A stretch of 64,000 nucleotides of DNA, taken from contig CAXKVR010000053.1 of the NCBI GenBank assembly GCA_964058845.1, positions 62,001-126,000 on the forward strand. The letters run 5' to 3'. The position numbers and the translations under genes are program-made. Below, in pieces: positions 49,025-63,187 of the stretch. The stretch is from Carex sylvatica (taxonomy: Eukaryota > Streptophyta > Magnoliopsida > Poales > Cyperaceae). Position 1 is the stretch's first letter. Each line of letters begins with the position of its first letter. Under the pieces are notes generated by a model. It made no database searches, was not told the DNA's origin, and worked only from the letters and a program-made list of their open reading frames with translations.

Positions 49025-49939
49025 GGAACAAGAGAAATTAATACAGTATAATAGTGTACTGAAGTTGGGTACAGCTCCTGGAATAAAATATTGAGAGAAT
49101 TGGGGTTTTCTTTTGTAGGGGGGAGAAATTTCACTATACCCCCTAAAAAACATTCAAATTACGCATTTCCTCCTCAAAAATTCATGATGTCACACTTATC
49201 CTTCTAATTTCAAGACCTCAAATTTTCTTAATAAAGGGTAAAATTATTTACTTTATAAATTTTAAATGAGTTCTAATAGAAAAGACAGTAAAATGTGTGA
49301 ATTTGTGAAATTTAGATGGGTAAATATAATATTATGAAAATGGGAGATATACGTAATTTTGAAGTTTTTGAGAGGTATACATAAAATTACCCCTCTTTTC
49401 GATGTGGAATTGGAAGCAACAGAGAACAGGTAATTCTCTACAATTATAGGAATTGAACGGTTACAATTATTTGCTTTTAATCACGTAAGTAAATAGAATT
49501 ATAGAAACTTATCGTTGTACAATTAAATGTGTATGTATTATTAGAAATTGAGTTGTAAATCTATAAAATCCAAAGGAAAAGTGGGAGAGGGAGACAAACC
49601 TTGTCAGTTGTAACTATTGTGGGGTGATGTGGGCCCATGTGGCATTGTCACTTTTGAGAGAAACTTGTGCAAGTAATTACTTAAATATGGAACGCTTGAA
49701 AGCTCCAAGTTGTACCCCAAAGGGCTTATTTTAGGAAGAAGGTTGGTGAATTCAGTCCGTAAAACTAATCACAAATTAAATACATAAAAAGTGGTATAAT
49801 TTAGCATATTCATGAGACACTCGCCAAATACATAAAGTGGACCAAATTTAAATTTAGTTTGTTTTTGTATATATAGTACGAAAAACAAGTTTTGTGAAAA
49901 ATTAATAATCTCAATTTAATCTGATTGGAGCATACGCTA

Positions 49940-51142
49940 CCGATTTTTTTATTAATATCCAAAAAAAAATTGAAATTTTAAAAAATAACCAGTTTGGTAT
50001 CAGATTTCGAAAACTACCCAAACCGCAAAATTTTTTTGCAGTTTCAAGGTCTAAAACCGCAAAAAATATTTGCGGTTTTACAATTTAAAAATAGTTTAAA
50101 AAAAAAAAAAATCTAAAACCGCAAAATTTTTTTGCGGTTTTACAATTCAAAATCAGTTTAAAAAAAAAAATTGCTGTTTTTTATTTTTTCAGCTTTTTTT
50201 ATTTAAATAGAAATATTGATAATTTATTTATTTTTTATATTAAAATATTAGAAATATTTAATATATTTCTTTAAAAATAAATGAAATACTATATAATTTA
50301 ATTTATTAGAAAGACTGCTACGAATAATCCGGATCAACATTTTTCATGCCGGATTTTTTGCGGTTGTAAGGAAAATTAATATATTTCTTTATGTGTTATT
50401 GGAAAAAAATAAATATGCTTAGATTCTCAGTTATTAATCCCGGTTTAAAAGTCACTTCTAGGTAATACAGAAATTATTATCATCCTTCTAGTGCATTTAA
50501 TTTATAAAAAAACAAAAATTTTAAATTATTTAATGATTGGTATTAAAAATAATTCTCAAAATAGATATAACTTTTTTATAAATTAAATGCACTAAAAGGA
50601 TGACAATAATTTCTGTATTACCTAGAAGTGATTTTTAAACTGAGATCAATAACTGAGAATCTAAGCATTTTTTTTTTTTCCAATAACACATAAAAAAATA
50701 TATTAATTTTCTTTACAACCGCAAAAAATATGGCATGAAAAATGTTGATCCGGATTATTTGGCTTTCTAATAAATTAAATTATATAGTATTTCATTTATT
50801 TTTAAAGAAATATATTAAATATTTCTAATATTTTAATATAAAAAATAAATAAATTATCAATATTTCTATTTAAATAAAAAATAGCTGAAAAAATAAAAAA
50901 TAGCAATAATTTTTTTTTTTTTAAAACTGATTTTGAATTGTAAAACCACAAAAAAATTTTGCGGTTTTAGATTATTTATTTATTTTTTATTATTATTATT
51001 ATTTTTAAAACTGTTTTTAAATTGTAAAACCGCAAAAAAACCGCAAAAATATTTTGCTGTTTGGGTAGTTTTCAAAATCTGATGCCAAACTGGTTATTTT
51101 TTAAAATTTCAATTTTTTTTTGAATATTAATAAAAAAATCGG
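49940..51142. mobile_element. Second foldback MULE-like element with 9-bp target duplication
   Basis: 1203 bp, palindromic, with ends CCGATTTTTTTATTAATA and its exact inverse, flanked by the 9-bp repeat CATACGCTA (49931-49939, 51143-51151). The architecture parallels 20073-21934: terminal AT-rich segment, then alternating AAACCGCAAA/TTTGCGGTTT half-sites, then an AT-rich zone, then a central block with GCCGGATTTTTTGCGG and TCACTTCTAGGTAAT on both arms. It lies about 0.9 kb upstream of the FRO start. No coding sequence. Confidence 0.85.
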
Positions 51143-51151
51143 CATACGCTA

Positions 51152-53174
51152 ACTGCCAAGTTTTGTTAAGATTGGATAATGATTTGGATATAATTTCTCA
51201 GTTAATGTTTGACTATTTTAGTTTAGTTTTATTTATATTACCTATGAACTTTGTCGATATATAAATATGAGACTAACATAATAAAATAAGTATTTTAGAT
51301 TATTTCGTTTAGAATTACTGCTCGTTTTGTTTTGTACAACCTCAAAAAATTGTATTAAAAATTATATATGTTGGATGGATTTATGATTAAGTTGAGTTAA
51401 AAAAAGTAATCCAATATAATGATTGGTTCTTAGTTTTGACAAAACCATTTAATATGGCTGTTGTTCGTTCTTAATTTTATTCAATTAAATGATATAATAA
51501 TTTTTCTTTTTAATATTTACAAAATTACAACATGAAAAGTCCATATAACTAGCATAAGTTCTGAGAATCAGGCTTTGATCTAGTGGCAAAAATAATGCTC
51601 ACTATATAAAAGATTGCAGGTTTGAAATCCAAAAAATGACAACTATTTATGAATAATAAATAATTGAATGGCTTGGTCTCTCACTTTTACTAAAAAAAAC
51701 TAGCATAAGTTCTTTACGTAAAAAGTACACATAAATAGAAAATAGTTTGAGGTTCATACATATACTATTTTTTTACTACTTGAAATATATACCCTTTATT
51801 AAAAAAATTATATATAAACAAAATGTATTAAGTACAAAATTTAAAGATTTTTAATAATTCATATAAAAAGTTTAACGGCACTTACTGAAACCAAATTAAA
51901 TTTTATATACGAGACTTACTTTTACCAAAAAAATTCCAGGTTGGTATCAGATCCACAAAATAATATTTATATGAAACGGTACTTTTTTCGTTTTGATAAA
52001 ATTATGATAGAAAAATTATATAATTTGAAGATTTGACAGGCAAATATTATTGGATTACAAATTCCGGTCCGAAATATGCCACGCTCGGAGATCACAATAA
52101 AATTATAAAATTATCCTGTACAAGTGCTGTGCATTTAAAATGAACCTCTCAAAAGTAACGGTAAGATAACTTCTACAGTTTTACTTAACCACACAAGTTT
52201 TTTGTACCTGTATATATATTTTTTTCTTTTGCTGAAAATCTACTTTGTCATTTGTGGATGCGCTTATTACAAGCAAGTGGAAGTAATAATATTTTATTAT
52301 AGACAAAGACCCCATTAATTATATTCGAAAGGGACAGGGAAAGCAACTTCAATTTCAGAGAACAAAATTCAAAACAGATTCCTGTATCTAAATAGACACC
52401 GAACTTGAATCGCTCACCTCGAAGCTAATTTTACTGAATGCGATATCTGGAACTGGAATTGGAGAATTCACTAGAATTTCAACGCATACATAGAGAGGAG
52501 TTCATTTTATGTCTCTTTTGTACTGTTTATCTCTACAAGTATTCATTTATTTATTTTCAACATAAATATATTACTTTTAACATTTTCATACTAGCGTAAA
52601 TACAAAGTCAATTGTTTTTATAATATTATTTAATAAGCTTTTAACAAAAATATTGTTATTGTATACACTTAGTCAGCTTCTTAATTAAAAAAAATTTAAT
52701 TATATAGTTATTATCAAGATGGCAATATCTGATAGATAGACTTTTTGAAATTATAATTATACAAGTGTTAAACATAACAAAAGATCAAAATTTTAAAAGA
52801 TAATTAACTACGTGTCTACGTGTCTATCAAAGCAATATGTTCTAAAAAACAACTTATTTAATGTTAAAAACACACAGTTGTCTTGTCATTTTTTTATATG
52901 TTAAACTAGCTTACTGAATGCTTAAGATAACTGATTAATTATTTATCTATACAATATATTTGTAAAAAAAAATTATGCATTTCGCACATTTTTCATATAG
53001 AATAGATGATTTTTTTCTAGTAGCTCCTATCTGATCGTACATTGTTTGAATTGTTTAATGCAAATTCTGACGAAAATATGTACCAGTCATTATTCACGTT
53101 ATACAAATGAATGATTGTAAGTTTGTAGCTTATTTATGTTCGATCAATCTAATTTAAAATAGATAAGTAATCAG
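51152..53174. other. AT-rich sequence, nothing recognised
   Basis: No gene or clear repeat. At 51,944 the phrase TTGGTATCAGATCC resembles a Met-tRNA primer-binding site but there is no LTR next to it. Confidence 0.45.
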
Positions 53175-53340
53175 GATAGAACTAGAAAATTGAAATAGAG
53201 AAGTTAAATGAATTAACATCATGTAATTTTATTTTTTGAAGAGAGTTAATATCTTGTATAAAATTAAAATTTTAAAGGTTAAAAGTGCAAAATTTTCTAA
53301 GGATTTGTAAGTTAGTCCCCTTTCCTTACTATACGAGTAA
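53175..53340. mobile_element. Relic related to the hAT-type MITE at 28157
   Basis: Shares the order GAACTAGAAAATTGA, then ATCATGTAATTTTAT, then TTAGTCCCCTTTCCTTAC with 28157-28340. The ends are degraded and no target duplication is seen. Confidence 0.5.
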
Positions 53341-54744
53341 TATTAAAATTCATATCACAAATTAACTATTTACGAAATTTTTATCTGAATTTGATCACCC
53401 GCTTTAAATTGGACGAACAAATCTGAAATTCTATTTAAGGTATGAATTCAAAAAAAAAGTAAACGTGAGAATATCACATCTAACCTAAAAAGAAAGCAGG
53501 CAACCACTAAAATGTGTTGTTTCGTACGGACAATTCATGCCAATTAAAAATGAAAAAATAATTAATACATGAAGCTGGTGGGATGAATTAATCTGAACTG
53601 CCCAAAATTGATAATTGGAAATCATTCAAATAAGATTGTGTCACAATGCTTCTTATGGAGTTAAGTGCAAGGCTAAAGGAATTTTAAAAGGAATGTTTTT
53701 TCTTAGAAAATGAGGATTCATTTCAAGGAGAGTACGGTTGATCGAGCTGTTGGAACCACTGGCTACAATAGAAGAAAGATATGGTGGGCCATGTTTGCAT
53801 CCATGGCCACAATAATTTTGTATTTTCACTGAACATTACGATCACCACAACTTTATTAGTGGTTTATATCATGTCACGGGAACGGTTAAAAGTAATGAAC
53901 GAACACCTTCAAAAATCAGACGAAAAGGAAAGGAAAAGGAAAAGGAAAAGGCAACTCAAATCGTACGGAATGTAAGAAATATATCTTATTTTGGACCGTC
54001 GGATCTGCATCAATGCACCAAATTTGTCAGGCCTATGACAAATTTTGCACAACGGGAGAGCAGAGCAGCAGGGTCGAACTTTTTTAGTTAGCACCTAATT
54101 TTTTATTTTAAATTCAGAGTTAACATGACAATGAACTTAGGAAGAACGCAGATTTAGTTTGCGTATCAATAAAGATCAGTATGCAGATTACATCTGTGCG
54201 CCTCTTAATAAATACGCAGATTTAGTTTGCGTATCTGTTTTGAGAGAAAAATATGCTTTCACTTAATAATTCAGAGTTGACTGTTGTCTACTATGAAGGA
54301 CCAAAAATTTATGCTTTAACTTAATAATTCAGAGTTGACTGTTGTCTACTATGAAGGACCAAAATGATTATCTGTTAGTATTTTTTTAAGCGAGAGATTT
54401 TATGAATTTTGACATCTATTTTTTTAGATAATTTTATTGAAGATCAAATAAATGTCTCTTCGTGGAGACATGAGACCAAGCATATCTCATTTAGTCTGCG
54501 GTTCATTAACTCTTGATAGTCATCTTGAATCAATTTCTTTTGGTTATTAATCATTCCTTAGAAGTATTATATGAATATATTTGTTTAGAGTTTTAGACAG
54601 CTGTAATTCAATACTTCAACAAAAATTAGATATTTATTTATGCATGTACTCAAATAGAGCAATTTCACTAAAAATCTCACTCTCTCACTCTGATACAATT
54701 TATGTTTACTTTCATTTTTAGCATATGTTCTTTTTCTTCTTCTT
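53341..54744. other. AT-rich sequence with a short tandem repeat
   Basis: At 54,255-54,365 a unit of about 53 bp (ATGCTTTAACTTAATAATTC, GACTGTTGTCTACTATG) occurs twice; CGCAGATTTAGTTTGCGTAT occurs at 54,148 and 54,213. No gene. Confidence 0.6.
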
Positions 54745-56105
54745 TTTTTTTGATGAAAAACATATAGGTGTCCGTTTCATATATGAAACATGAGATGTAA
54801 ATTACAATCAGGCATACTATAATGCACTGTCACAGTATATAAACAAGAAATAAGCTTTGAAATAAAGCAAAAACAAAAGACTCTACATTTAATAGTCCAC
54901 CAAAACACAGTTATTGAAAATAAAACTACTGGTAAGCCATCCATCTTGGAGCTGAGGGCTACTGATCCTATAACTAGATCTATACAAAAAGAAAAGTTTT
55001 GATTCATCATTTTAGTCTTCTGTTGGAGAACTAGCTACATTCTCGATTGGTGCTATAAGTACTGTTGCATCCTCTTTCTCTCCTTGATAGACTATCATCT
55101 AATTATCATTTGGATCCCACACTCTAAGAGGTATAGCATTCAAATCATTTGGCAACCAGTCAGCTGTTGTTTCCTTGATCCTTTTGCCCAAATGGCGTGT
55201 CCAATATTCACAAACAGAGATAATAAGTATAATAATAGATTTAGCATTTTTTCTGGAAATTTGAGAAAAAAATATTTCATTTATATTTTCACAATGTCCA
55301 GCACATTGCACTAAAAACAATTAAAAAATCTATATGTTGAAACTTGTCCAAAGTGCCTGAAAAGTGAAAGATATCAGTAACAATACTCCAATTAGCAAAA
55401 AATACTTGACTATTGTCCAACCATAACCATATCTGCTGAGCAAATTGGCATTTAAGAAACAAATGGTTGGTTGTTTCAGAGTGAGGGCAAAATTGGCATT
55501 GTAGAGACCCTCTCCAACCTCTGATATGCAAGTTTTTTTTTGGTAAGCATTCTATTATTAACCAAGAGCCACATGAATATCTTAATTTTGGGTGGAACTA
55601 GAATGTCCCACCAAATCATGAATGTATTCTTACTAATTCCTCTAAAGTTAAGAAAGTGGTACAGAGAATTGACAGTAAATTTTCCATGAGTAGTCCATCT
55701 CCATGCTATTTTATCTATGTTGTGAGTAGAACTATGAGTACTTATAAATTATATAAAATACCATACTAATCAGTAAGGAGAACCTTTCCTAATCTTCTTC
55801 TAAATTTTAGAGCATTACCCTAGGAATTAATAACAACATCAATGGTAATGTTTATTTTGGAGCATTTGTCATATAATTGTAGATATTTAGTAGCTAGAGT
55901 ACAAGTATTAATCTATAAGGAGTGCCAAAAGGATAATAGATCATAACAAACACTTAATTTTCCTATATTATCTAATTTCATGATATTTTTCCAAAAGGGA
56001 GAATGAGGTAAGTGGAAGTTATCAGTGTAATACTTGAAAGTAATGACTGTTTTTCACAACCGTTAATAAGTTGGATTTTAATTTTTTTTTCATCATCATT
56101 TGAGT
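54745..56105 (-). mobile_element. Decayed LINE (non-LTR retrotransposon) 3' end
   Basis: On the minus strand, 55720-55289 encodes the zinc-binding region that follows plant LINE reverse transcriptases: a block like WTTHGKFTVNSLY, then VPPKIKIFMWLL, then C-X2-C-X4-ET-X2-HLF-X2-C. A frameshift at an A-run near 55540 separates the first part from LHIRGW. Further 5' (56050-55760) the same strand still reads as LINE-like protein but with several stops. Downstream, 55320-55099 continues the C-terminal tail. A T-rich run at 54721-54750 (A-rich on the minus strand) is compatible with the 3' poly(A) end. No reverse transcriptase catalytic core or endonuclease is seen, so this is a 5'-truncated relic. 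Confidence 0.75.
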
Positions 56106-56389
56106 AAGGCTGTAAGGCCCTGTTCGGCGAACAGATTCCCGCTGGAAATTTGTTGGGTTCGGATTGGGTGGGGATCAAAATCCTTCAAAGTTGTTCGACA
56201 TCTATTTTTTTGTCCAAATATTTTTACGGGAAGTTCTCGAAAATTGATGTTTTAGTGCAATTTTTTTGTTTCAAAATTCTCGGACTCCTATTTCTTCTCT
56301 CTCTTGGAGAGGTGATCGCACAGGAATATATGCTACAAAGTTTCAGTATAGCAAGCTATACTTTTTAAACCTTTGTTATACTCTGTCAA

Positions 56390-57725
56390 TTTAGATAGCA
56401 AGTGTACTATCCTGTCGTTGAGTATGCTCAGGTATCGATCCACAGGGACGGAAGAAAAACACTGGACTTATCCTAAAATCACTTGAAATTCTAGAAGTGA
56501 GAGAGATTGGTTTGGTTTTAGTTCTAACAATTCTACTGATTTATGACAAGTTTAAAATACAATAAAAGATAATTAAAGTTGTTTTCAATTGATAAAAGGG
56601 CGTTTCCAGGGTTCAGATTTCATTTCTGTTCAGCCTCGAGGCATACGGCCCGTACAGATTCCCGTACGGTCCGTATGAGACCTCAAGTTGATGCTGCAGC
56701 TATTGTTTCCTGTGTTGATACTGGGTTTAGGGTTTTTTTTCGACCAGATCTAGATACCTAACCTCAACTTTCGCATTTTGGCTTAATACCCGATTACCGG
56801 ACTCAAATACTTTCCTCTTAGATGCGTTAAACCTCAACTTTCGCATTTTGGCCTAATTTATCTAAGTTACTTGTTGGTTTACTAAAAGTATCCAAGGACT
56901 TTCGCCTCAAGGAAAGTTTCGCCTTTCGGGTACTCCTTGGTTTCACCCTACTTCATATACTTTATTCGGTTGGAATAAATGTCATAGACTTGGCTCCTAA
57001 CACTTAGATGTGCGCATTCATCTAACGGGATGACTAATCAATTTAAGCAAGCACAAACAAAGCAATAGAAATACTACGCAACAAAGTAAAAGCAAGCATT
57101 CAACACAAGATCCAAGTAGCATACAAACAAAACTAAACTGGAAACTACATCTTACCCCTAGAAACAAAGTAAATTAGCTACTCATGTTCATGATATAACA
57201 CAAATAACAAGAAATAAAAGAGTTCATGATAAAACAGTGAAAAATCCGAAGATCCGTTACAAAACTCGCGTTCTTCCCTTCTCTTCTTCCTTTCCTCTTG
57301 TCCAAGCAACCTAGAAAGAATAGAATGATTGATCCCCCCTTTTTCTGTTGTGGAATATCTCCTTTAATGCCCCAGATCACGCCTCCAGGGGTTTCCTTTT
57401 CGGCTCCTCAAATCGTGCTCAATTCAGATTCCAGCTGAATTTTCCGAATCAGCGTTGTACGGCCCGTACAGGATCCCGTACGGACCGTATGCCTGGGCTT
57501 TGACTTGGAGACTTTGTGCCTCTGGTGTGGATCCTTCTGTGTGGTTGGGCAGATCTTGTACGGTCTGTACAGAATATCATACGGGCCGTATGAAAACTAG
57601 TCAGATGCAGTTTTTCACCCTTTTTCCTGCAAAATACCAAACAAAGCATAGCAGTACCACATTTCATCGAAATATAAGTAAAAAGTCCACATTTATAGGC
57701 TTTAAAGCACAGGTTTCATTGTAAA
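56390..57725 (-). mobile_element. Possible LTR-retroelement internal region without coding capacity
   Basis: This stretch is richer in G+C than its surroundings. It contains a phrase of the type found in many plant LARD/LTR elements (AGCAAGTGTACTATCC followed by GTATCGATCCACAGGGACG at 56395-56455) and an A-rich, CAAGCAAG-type zone at 57045-57130. A 26-bp phrase beginning AACCTCAACTTTCGC occurs twice (56761 and 56829). No gag or pol frame and no paired LTRs were seen. The assignment rests on recalled similarity. Confidence 0.3.
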
Positions 57726-58445
57726 TTAGGGCCATAATTTAGATATAATATGGAGATATCAAGAGGGCCCAAACTTTTTTTTAAAGTACTTCTCTCTCTT
57801 GAGAGGGCTCACACTTCTAATTTGAAAAAGACTTTTTTCTCTCACGCACGTGAATAACAATTTTTTTCTTTTTCTACTTGTTGTGGGATTAATCTTATAA
57901 GGTCATTCTTCTTGTGTAGTTTCTCTGTTGTTGGATTAATCTTATAGTTGGATCCGGATAGTTGAAATATATAAGGTCCTTCTTCTATTTAATATACGAT
58001 GTTGAATATATGATATTGTTGCCACTTATATTTATAATTTTTTATAAATGCTTATAAATAAATAATTTTTAAAGTAATAATTAATAAGTATATTTATATT
58101 TTATATAAAATAATAAGTAATAAGTAATAATTAATAACTAATGTTTATATTTTATTAAATTATAATTAATAAGCAACATTATGTTATTATTTAATCTATT
58201 TATTTATTCTATTATTAATAATTTTATTAATAAAAGTAATTGTATAATATCAAGCATTTAGAAACAAAATACAATTTCCCACGAGTAAAATGAGTCGTCT
58301 GATTTCAATTGGGTGGACTGAATTCTCAGACTGATGTTTACTCACGATTAAATAAAATTATCAATAATAAAATTATTAATAAACTGTTCTAACAAGGATC
58401 GTGTTTATACAACATGGTACTATTATTTTGTATAGAAAAGATTAC
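57726..58445. other. AT-rich sequence downstream of the kinase fragment
   Basis: Low-complexity ATAATTAATAAG-type repeats (58,065-58,160) and a small palindrome around AATAAAATTATTAATAA. The missing C-terminal kinase exons were not found here. Confidence 0.45.
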
Positions 58446-59707
<1,262 letters not shown>

Positions 59708-59871
59708 TCATTAAAATGCAAGTCTAGATTTGATGTTAGTTGTGGCCTCATGACCGACGTAGTACTTGATATTTTTGCCACAGATTTCTACCATCTATGA
59801 AGTGACTAGGAGATTTGATATTGCAAGTTGTGCATCATTCTTCAACTGAAATCAAAAGTGGTTTAAGATCT

Positions 59872-60000
59872 CATTACTCACGGATTAACTTGATAATTTT
59901 GATAATTGTCAAAATAAAGTTTGCAATCTTCAAATTTGGTAGTATAAATACAGTCTATTTACATACATAAAATTATAGAATTTAATGGGTACTTTTAACG
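59872..60000 (+). repeat. Direct repeat of 63,880-64,000
   Basis: Shares CACGGATTAA, TTGATAATTTTGATAA and AATCTTCAAATTTGGTAGT in order with the last 120 bp of the window. The second copy runs off the end. Confidence 0.8.
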
Positions 60001-61084
60001 TTCATCAAATCAAATAGAATTTTGTAACGGTCTTACATTTTATGACATTTGATGAAACACTAATCAACATCCAAATTATATAATACTAGGGTCAATAATA
60101 ATCACTATATGAAATAATAATTAAATGGTTTTAAGTATATGACAATGATAAAATAAGGAAATCCGTGTGTTCTAGTTGGGTCAATCATAACTTGTTAGCA
60201 TATAGCTAGGTTTTGCACAAAGTCTCTGAAATATTTTCTACAATTACTTTAAATTGAAATATGTTATCAACATTTTCAATTGATATATGTCGTCAATAAT
60301 TCAATTGAAATATATCGTTAGTAATTTCAATTGAAATATTTTGTCAGCAAATATCTAGTTAGTTAGTTATGGATAATAAATCACCCGAGAATGAATTAAA
60401 CAATTATTTACATGAAGCACTTCATGACATGGTTAAAAATATTTTTTTATATGAAAATGCAACAAAAACTTGAGGGGTGGATTAATATATGAAAATGCAA
60501 CAAAACAGATCCCAGTTGTCGGTCTACTAATCAATTTAAGAATTATTTTTTTAAGAATGCGACAAAGATCAAATTTCATCAACTTATCTCTAATGTAGTT
60601 ACACTGATCATTTAAAATACATTAATTACTAATCTTTTTACTATAATTAATTTAATCAAATTAATATAAAATTTAATTTAAGTAAGCTTACTGGTCAGAA
60701 CTGCAACAGAGGGAAGGCAGCCGAGGATATGCGCCAAAGGGGAGCGTGAAGAAAACTAGTCCACTGTCAAGTACTATGACACATCATAAAAATTACACAA
60801 ATGAAACACAGTGAACATCCGATTTGAAAGAAATAAATTTGTTAAATAAGAGAAATTGAGGCAATCTAATGACACATCAGCACAAATACCTACAGTGGGC
60901 TAATTAAGTCAATCAGACATTAGACGCAAAATACATACTTAGGTAGTTGTACCTTTCTTTGTCAGAATGTGGAGAGAAAAAGCGTTGAGAATTTGGTCTC
61001 CCTAGCTACAGTTTAATGACGAGAAAAAAGTCAAGCGTCATCAAAAGAGAGCTGCGAGAGGATAAGTCCTGGCAAGATCGGCGA
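60001..61084. other. Mostly AT-rich sequence, one GC-richer patch
   Basis: 60,695-60,765 is GC-richer and on the minus strand ends in a donor-like CTGACCA|GTAAGC, so it could be an untranslated first exon or a remnant of one. Nothing else seen. Confidence 0.3.
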
Positions 61085-61820
61085 AGGCAAAATGGAGCAC
61101 AATAACTATCAACAAAAATTGAAAAAGAAAAAAGAAGGTAGATAGCTTACATACAGAATATTCTGTAACTTGCTTGTGATTTTGGTAGCAATAATGATAA
61201 AGATCACTAGTACTTCGGAGCAGGTCCGATGCCCATTGGACCTACTTTGGTTCGATGGGTGATCTGGCCATCCAATTACATCAAGAATCGTGCGCTCTGT
61301 ATTAAAATCCGTATGAGTTTTTATCAATTTTTGTGGACACAGATCTTAATACTAATTGTACGGTGATAGAGCTAATTGAACCTAAAATAGGTCCAATGCC
61401 CATCGGACCTACTCCTATCTTGATCACTAGTCCTATATATAGTTCTCCAATTTGTCAAATAAAGGAGGATTAAAATCTGAAAAAAATAATAAACAAAGAT
61501 AAAATGGAGCACAATAAGTATCAACAAAAATTGAAAAAGAAAAAGAAAAAGGTAGATAGCTTACATACAGAATATTCCGTAGCTTGCTTGATTTTGGCAG
61601 CAATGATAAAGATCACTAGTCCTCTATATAGTTCTACAATTTGTCAAATTAAAAAGGATTAAAATCTGAAAAAAAAAAATAAACAAAGATAAAATGGAGC
61701 ACAATAATTAAGTATCAACAAAAATTGGAAAAGAAAAAAAGAAGCTAGATAGCTTACATTCAGAATATTTTTGTAATTAACTTGCTTGTGATTTTGGCAA
61801 AAATGATAAAGATCAGTGGT
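61085..61820 (+). repeat. Three dispersed copies of a ~120-bp unit
   Basis: Units at about 61,090, 61,501 and 61,690 share ATGGAGCACAATAA, TATCAACAAAAATTG, TAGATAGCTTACAT and CAGAATATT. Two GGTCCGATGCCCATTGGACC-type palindromes lie between them (61,223 and 61,389). No gene. Confidence 0.75.
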
Positions 61821-62759
61821 CCTTTATATAATTCTCCAATTTGCATAATGAAGGAGGATTAAATTATGGTAAGACATATATTCCGGTATGATTTGTTCTT
61901 CTAATAGAAGGTGAATTTATCTATTTGGCGCCAATATATATTTCCTTCGCGCCAAGGTAAATTTGTCGCTGTTTGGAAAGAAATATCATAATTTTTTAGG
62001 TTTTTGAAAATATATTTAAATTACTTAGTAAACAACAAAATATGAATTATGTCTTATTCAAACTTGATAATACTGACTTATATATTGTGCTACCTATTCT
62101 TGTTAATTTGACAATACTGAATTATATATTGTGCTCCCTATACTTATTAATTTGAGTCTGATAAATTCTACATTTGTCTAATTAGTTTTTAGAATTTGTA
62201 CGAATATTAAAGTGGACATGCATAAATATTAAAGTGACACTCACATATTCTAAAACGAATCGGATGTACGCACAACTCATTGGACTAAAATTTGAGTCTA
62301 ATAGATATCGGATCCAAATTGTTTCCTTACTTATACTCGATATAATATATTTATTATATACACTTAATTACAATGTTAGATTGTAAGTTCAAACTAATGT
62401 GGCTAAAATTTAAATACATTAAGGATTGTAGATATATTAAAATTGCACCTAGTATTGACTCGCAGTCATTACTATATTAACAAAAAGATGCCGATAATAC
62501 CCTTTAATATCTCCATTCTATTATGAAGCACGTTGGATGTCCGATCCGCTAACGGCTACGATTGAAAGATGAAACATCGGATTTGATCTCAGCCCTTGAA
62601 TTACATAATTTGTCTTATTTTGATTAAATGCATCTGTTCTATGTATAGAAGTCTAAATTTAGTTAAAAACATACACACCACATGTGCTGCCATACGATAC
62701 GTTACAATTAAAATTGAATAAATTCTAAAATTTAGCGATATATATATATATATATATAT
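61821..62759. other. AT-rich sequence with a short inverted match to 59,150
   Basis: 62,440-62,510 matches 59,152-59,235 in reverse complement (GGGTATTATCGG, TTTTTGTTAATATAGTAA, GACTGCGAGTC). No gene. Confidence 0.6.
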
Positions 62760-63187
62760 AGAGGTTGGCTACTATGCTTATATAAGCATATCCCCACATA
62801 TGCTTATAACTCATTTTTGTGTTTTCAATATCCAAATGGTCGATCAGAACCGTTCATCTTATTCTCCATATTAATATGTTCTTGGAGACCAAATTTTACA
62901 TTTTTATGAATTTTTTTACTATTTATTAAGCCAATTTGAAAATCTCTGATCCAACGGTGGCTTAACAAAACAGTAAAATCAGAAGCCACCATTGGATCAG
63001 AGATTTTCAAATTGGCTTAATAAATAGTAAAAAAATTCAGAAAAATGTAAAATTTGGTCTCCAAGAACATATTAATACGGAGAACAAGATGAACGGTTCC
63101 GATCGATCATTTGGACATTGAAAACACAAAAATGAGTTATAAGCATATGTGGGGATATGCTTATATAAGCATAGTAGCCAACCTCTA
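62760..63187. mobile_element. Palindromic MITE in microsatellite DNA, end type 3, second copy
   Basis: 428 bp, ends AGAGGTTGGCTACTATGC and inverse, between two (TA)n tracts. Same ends as 41173-41600; the inner arm module carries different substitutions. Confidence 0.8.

Noticed and set aside
49025..49153. Upstream in-frame ATG extending FRO by 43 residues
   Set aside because: The extension has no resemblance to the known FRO N-terminus, while MARNNN gives a length and start typical of the FRO6/7 group.
51940..51960. TTGGTATCAGATCC, like a Met-tRNA primer-binding site of copia elements
   Set aside because: No LTR end upstream and no gag frame downstream; a short chance match is more likely.
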